From: Chloroflexota bacterium
Lineage (GTDB): Bacteria; Chloroflexota; Anaerolineae; Anaerolineales; UBA11579
Length of the DNA stretch: 5,912 bases
Reading direction: 5' to 3'
NCBI GenBank assembly: GCA_030610225.1
Contig: JAUWSD010000082.1
Span: forward strand, 1 to 5,912
Position numbers and translations under genes: made by a program. Under the pieces are notes generated by a model that saw only the letters and a list, made by a program, of their open reading frames with translations, made no database searches and had not been told where the DNA came from. Below, one piece after another: positions 5,259 through 5,912 of the stretch (positions are counted from its first letter, which is position 1; each line of letters starts with the position of its first letter).

Positions 5259-5912
5259 ATGAAAGCAAACAAAGATTGGTTCTGGACTTTGGTCAGTATG
5301 CTGATATTTTCAGCGATAATACTGACCATCAACATTTATCCAGTGTCGATCTCCAACGATCAGGTGGAAGACCAGGAGATCATACTTGATACTGATCTCC
5401 TTCATATTGCTGAGCAGCACATCATGGATCTTGAGATTGGATCCGCCAAAGACTCTCTGCTGGCTGCTCTTGAATCTGATCCTGATGACCCTGACGCAAA
5501 TTTTCTGATGGGATTGATCTTCGCGGTCATCGAACCTGACAGGGCATCAGGTTATCTGGCCAAATCTGCAGAACTCGACCCCAATTTATATGATCGCGCT
5601 CACAAAATGATCAGCACGATCCAAAGGTCTGATTTTGCTGAAGATGAAGCCTACCGTCTGGTTCAGATCGGGCAGACCCTTGGAGGTGTTGATTATTGGC
5701 ATCTGGCCAACTCAGCTTTCTCGGGTGCGGTTGCAGAAAACCCGGAGTACAGTGAAGGCTGGGCATACCTCGGTATGTCGCAGATGCAGTTGGATCAGGA
5801 CGCTTCCAATACACTTGAAACAGCTCTAAACTTGGACCCACAATCTATCAGCGCGAACATTTTCTACGCTCAATATCTGGCCTATGACGATCGACCTCAA
5901 GAAGGTCTTCCC
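5259..5912 (+). CDS. Membrane-anchored TPR-like protein, N-terminal 218 residues (runs off right edge)
   Basis: Protein of unknown role with tetratricopeptide-type helical repeats, which usually serve as protein-binding scaffolds. A single hydrophobic segment at about 8-27 (FWTLVSMLIFSAIILTINIY) after a short basic start looks like an uncleaved signal anchor; there is no lipobox Cys and no clear signal peptidase site. The rest would then lie outside the membrane. Repeat-like units are visible at about 64-97 (AKDSLLAALESDPDDPDANF then a second helix), a degenerate one at 97-130, and 149-200, with the typical ALxxxP and GxAYLGMSQ patterns (GWAYLGMSQMQL, 167-178; TLETALNLDPQ, 185-195). The protein is acidic after the anchor. 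The frame is open to the window end with no stop. Start choice: ATG at 5259; an in-frame GTG at 5241 lacks a ribosome binding site and lies upstream of the -10 box. It is divergent from the acd operon. Confidence 0.8.
   Translation, partial: MKANKDWFWTLVSMLIFSAIILTINIYPVSISNDQVEDQEIILDTDLLHIAEQHIMDLEIGSAKDSLLAALESDPDDPDANFLMGLIFAVIEPDRASGYLAKSAELDPNLYDRAHKMISTIQRSDFAEDEAYRLVQIGQTLGGVDYWHLANSAFSGAVAENPEYSEGWAYLGMSQMQLDQDASNTLETALNLDPQSISANIFYAQYLAYDDRPQEGLP

Noticed and set aside
5611..5841. Open frames on both strands inside the TPR gene
   Set aside because: The frame from 5259 stays open for 218 codons with an anchor and TPR-like repeats, so these are shadows in other frames.

Overview
The window is ordinary bacterial chromosome of moderate GC, gene-dense with short intergenic gaps. 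It carries a fatty-acid or carboxylic-acid oxidation operon between two transporters and a TPR protein. The coding style and protein sequences would suit an anaerobic or facultative environmental bacterium such as a member of Chloroflexota (Anaerolineae). That placement is an impression from the protein sequences, not something the window proves. There is no rRNA, tRNA, insertion sequence or CRISPR array.

Layout, left to right: (1) the N-terminal 311 codons of a UMF1/Atg22-type MFS transporter on the minus strand, running off the left edge; (2) a 211-bp divergent intergenic region holding two mirror-related 17-nt perfect palindromes; (3) a complete EamA/DMT-type permease on the plus strand; (4) a strong hairpin that can terminate transcription from both sides, between convergent genes; (5) a minus-strand operon read acyl-CoA dehydrogenase, then etfB, then etfA; (6) a 102-bp divergent promoter region; (7) the first 218 codons of a membrane-anchored TPR-like protein on the plus strand, running off the right edge. 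Both edge genes are open at the window boundary.

The acyl-CoA dehydrogenase and the two ETF subunits form one functional unit. The dehydrogenase oxidises an acyl-CoA and passes electrons through its FAD to the EtfAB heterodimer, which carries them to a quinone reductase or another acceptor not encoded here. The dehydrogenase has an Arg at the position that binds the distal carboxylate in glutaryl-CoA dehydrogenases, so a dicarboxylyl-CoA or otherwise unusual substrate is worth testing. A 9-bp hairpin sits between the dehydrogenase and etfB, and etfB most likely starts at a TTG.

I found no convincing new multi-gene system. The observations most worth a second look are the paired palindromes between the transporters, the apparently leaderless TPR gene, the intra-operon hairpin and the substrate-pocket residue of the dehydrogenase.
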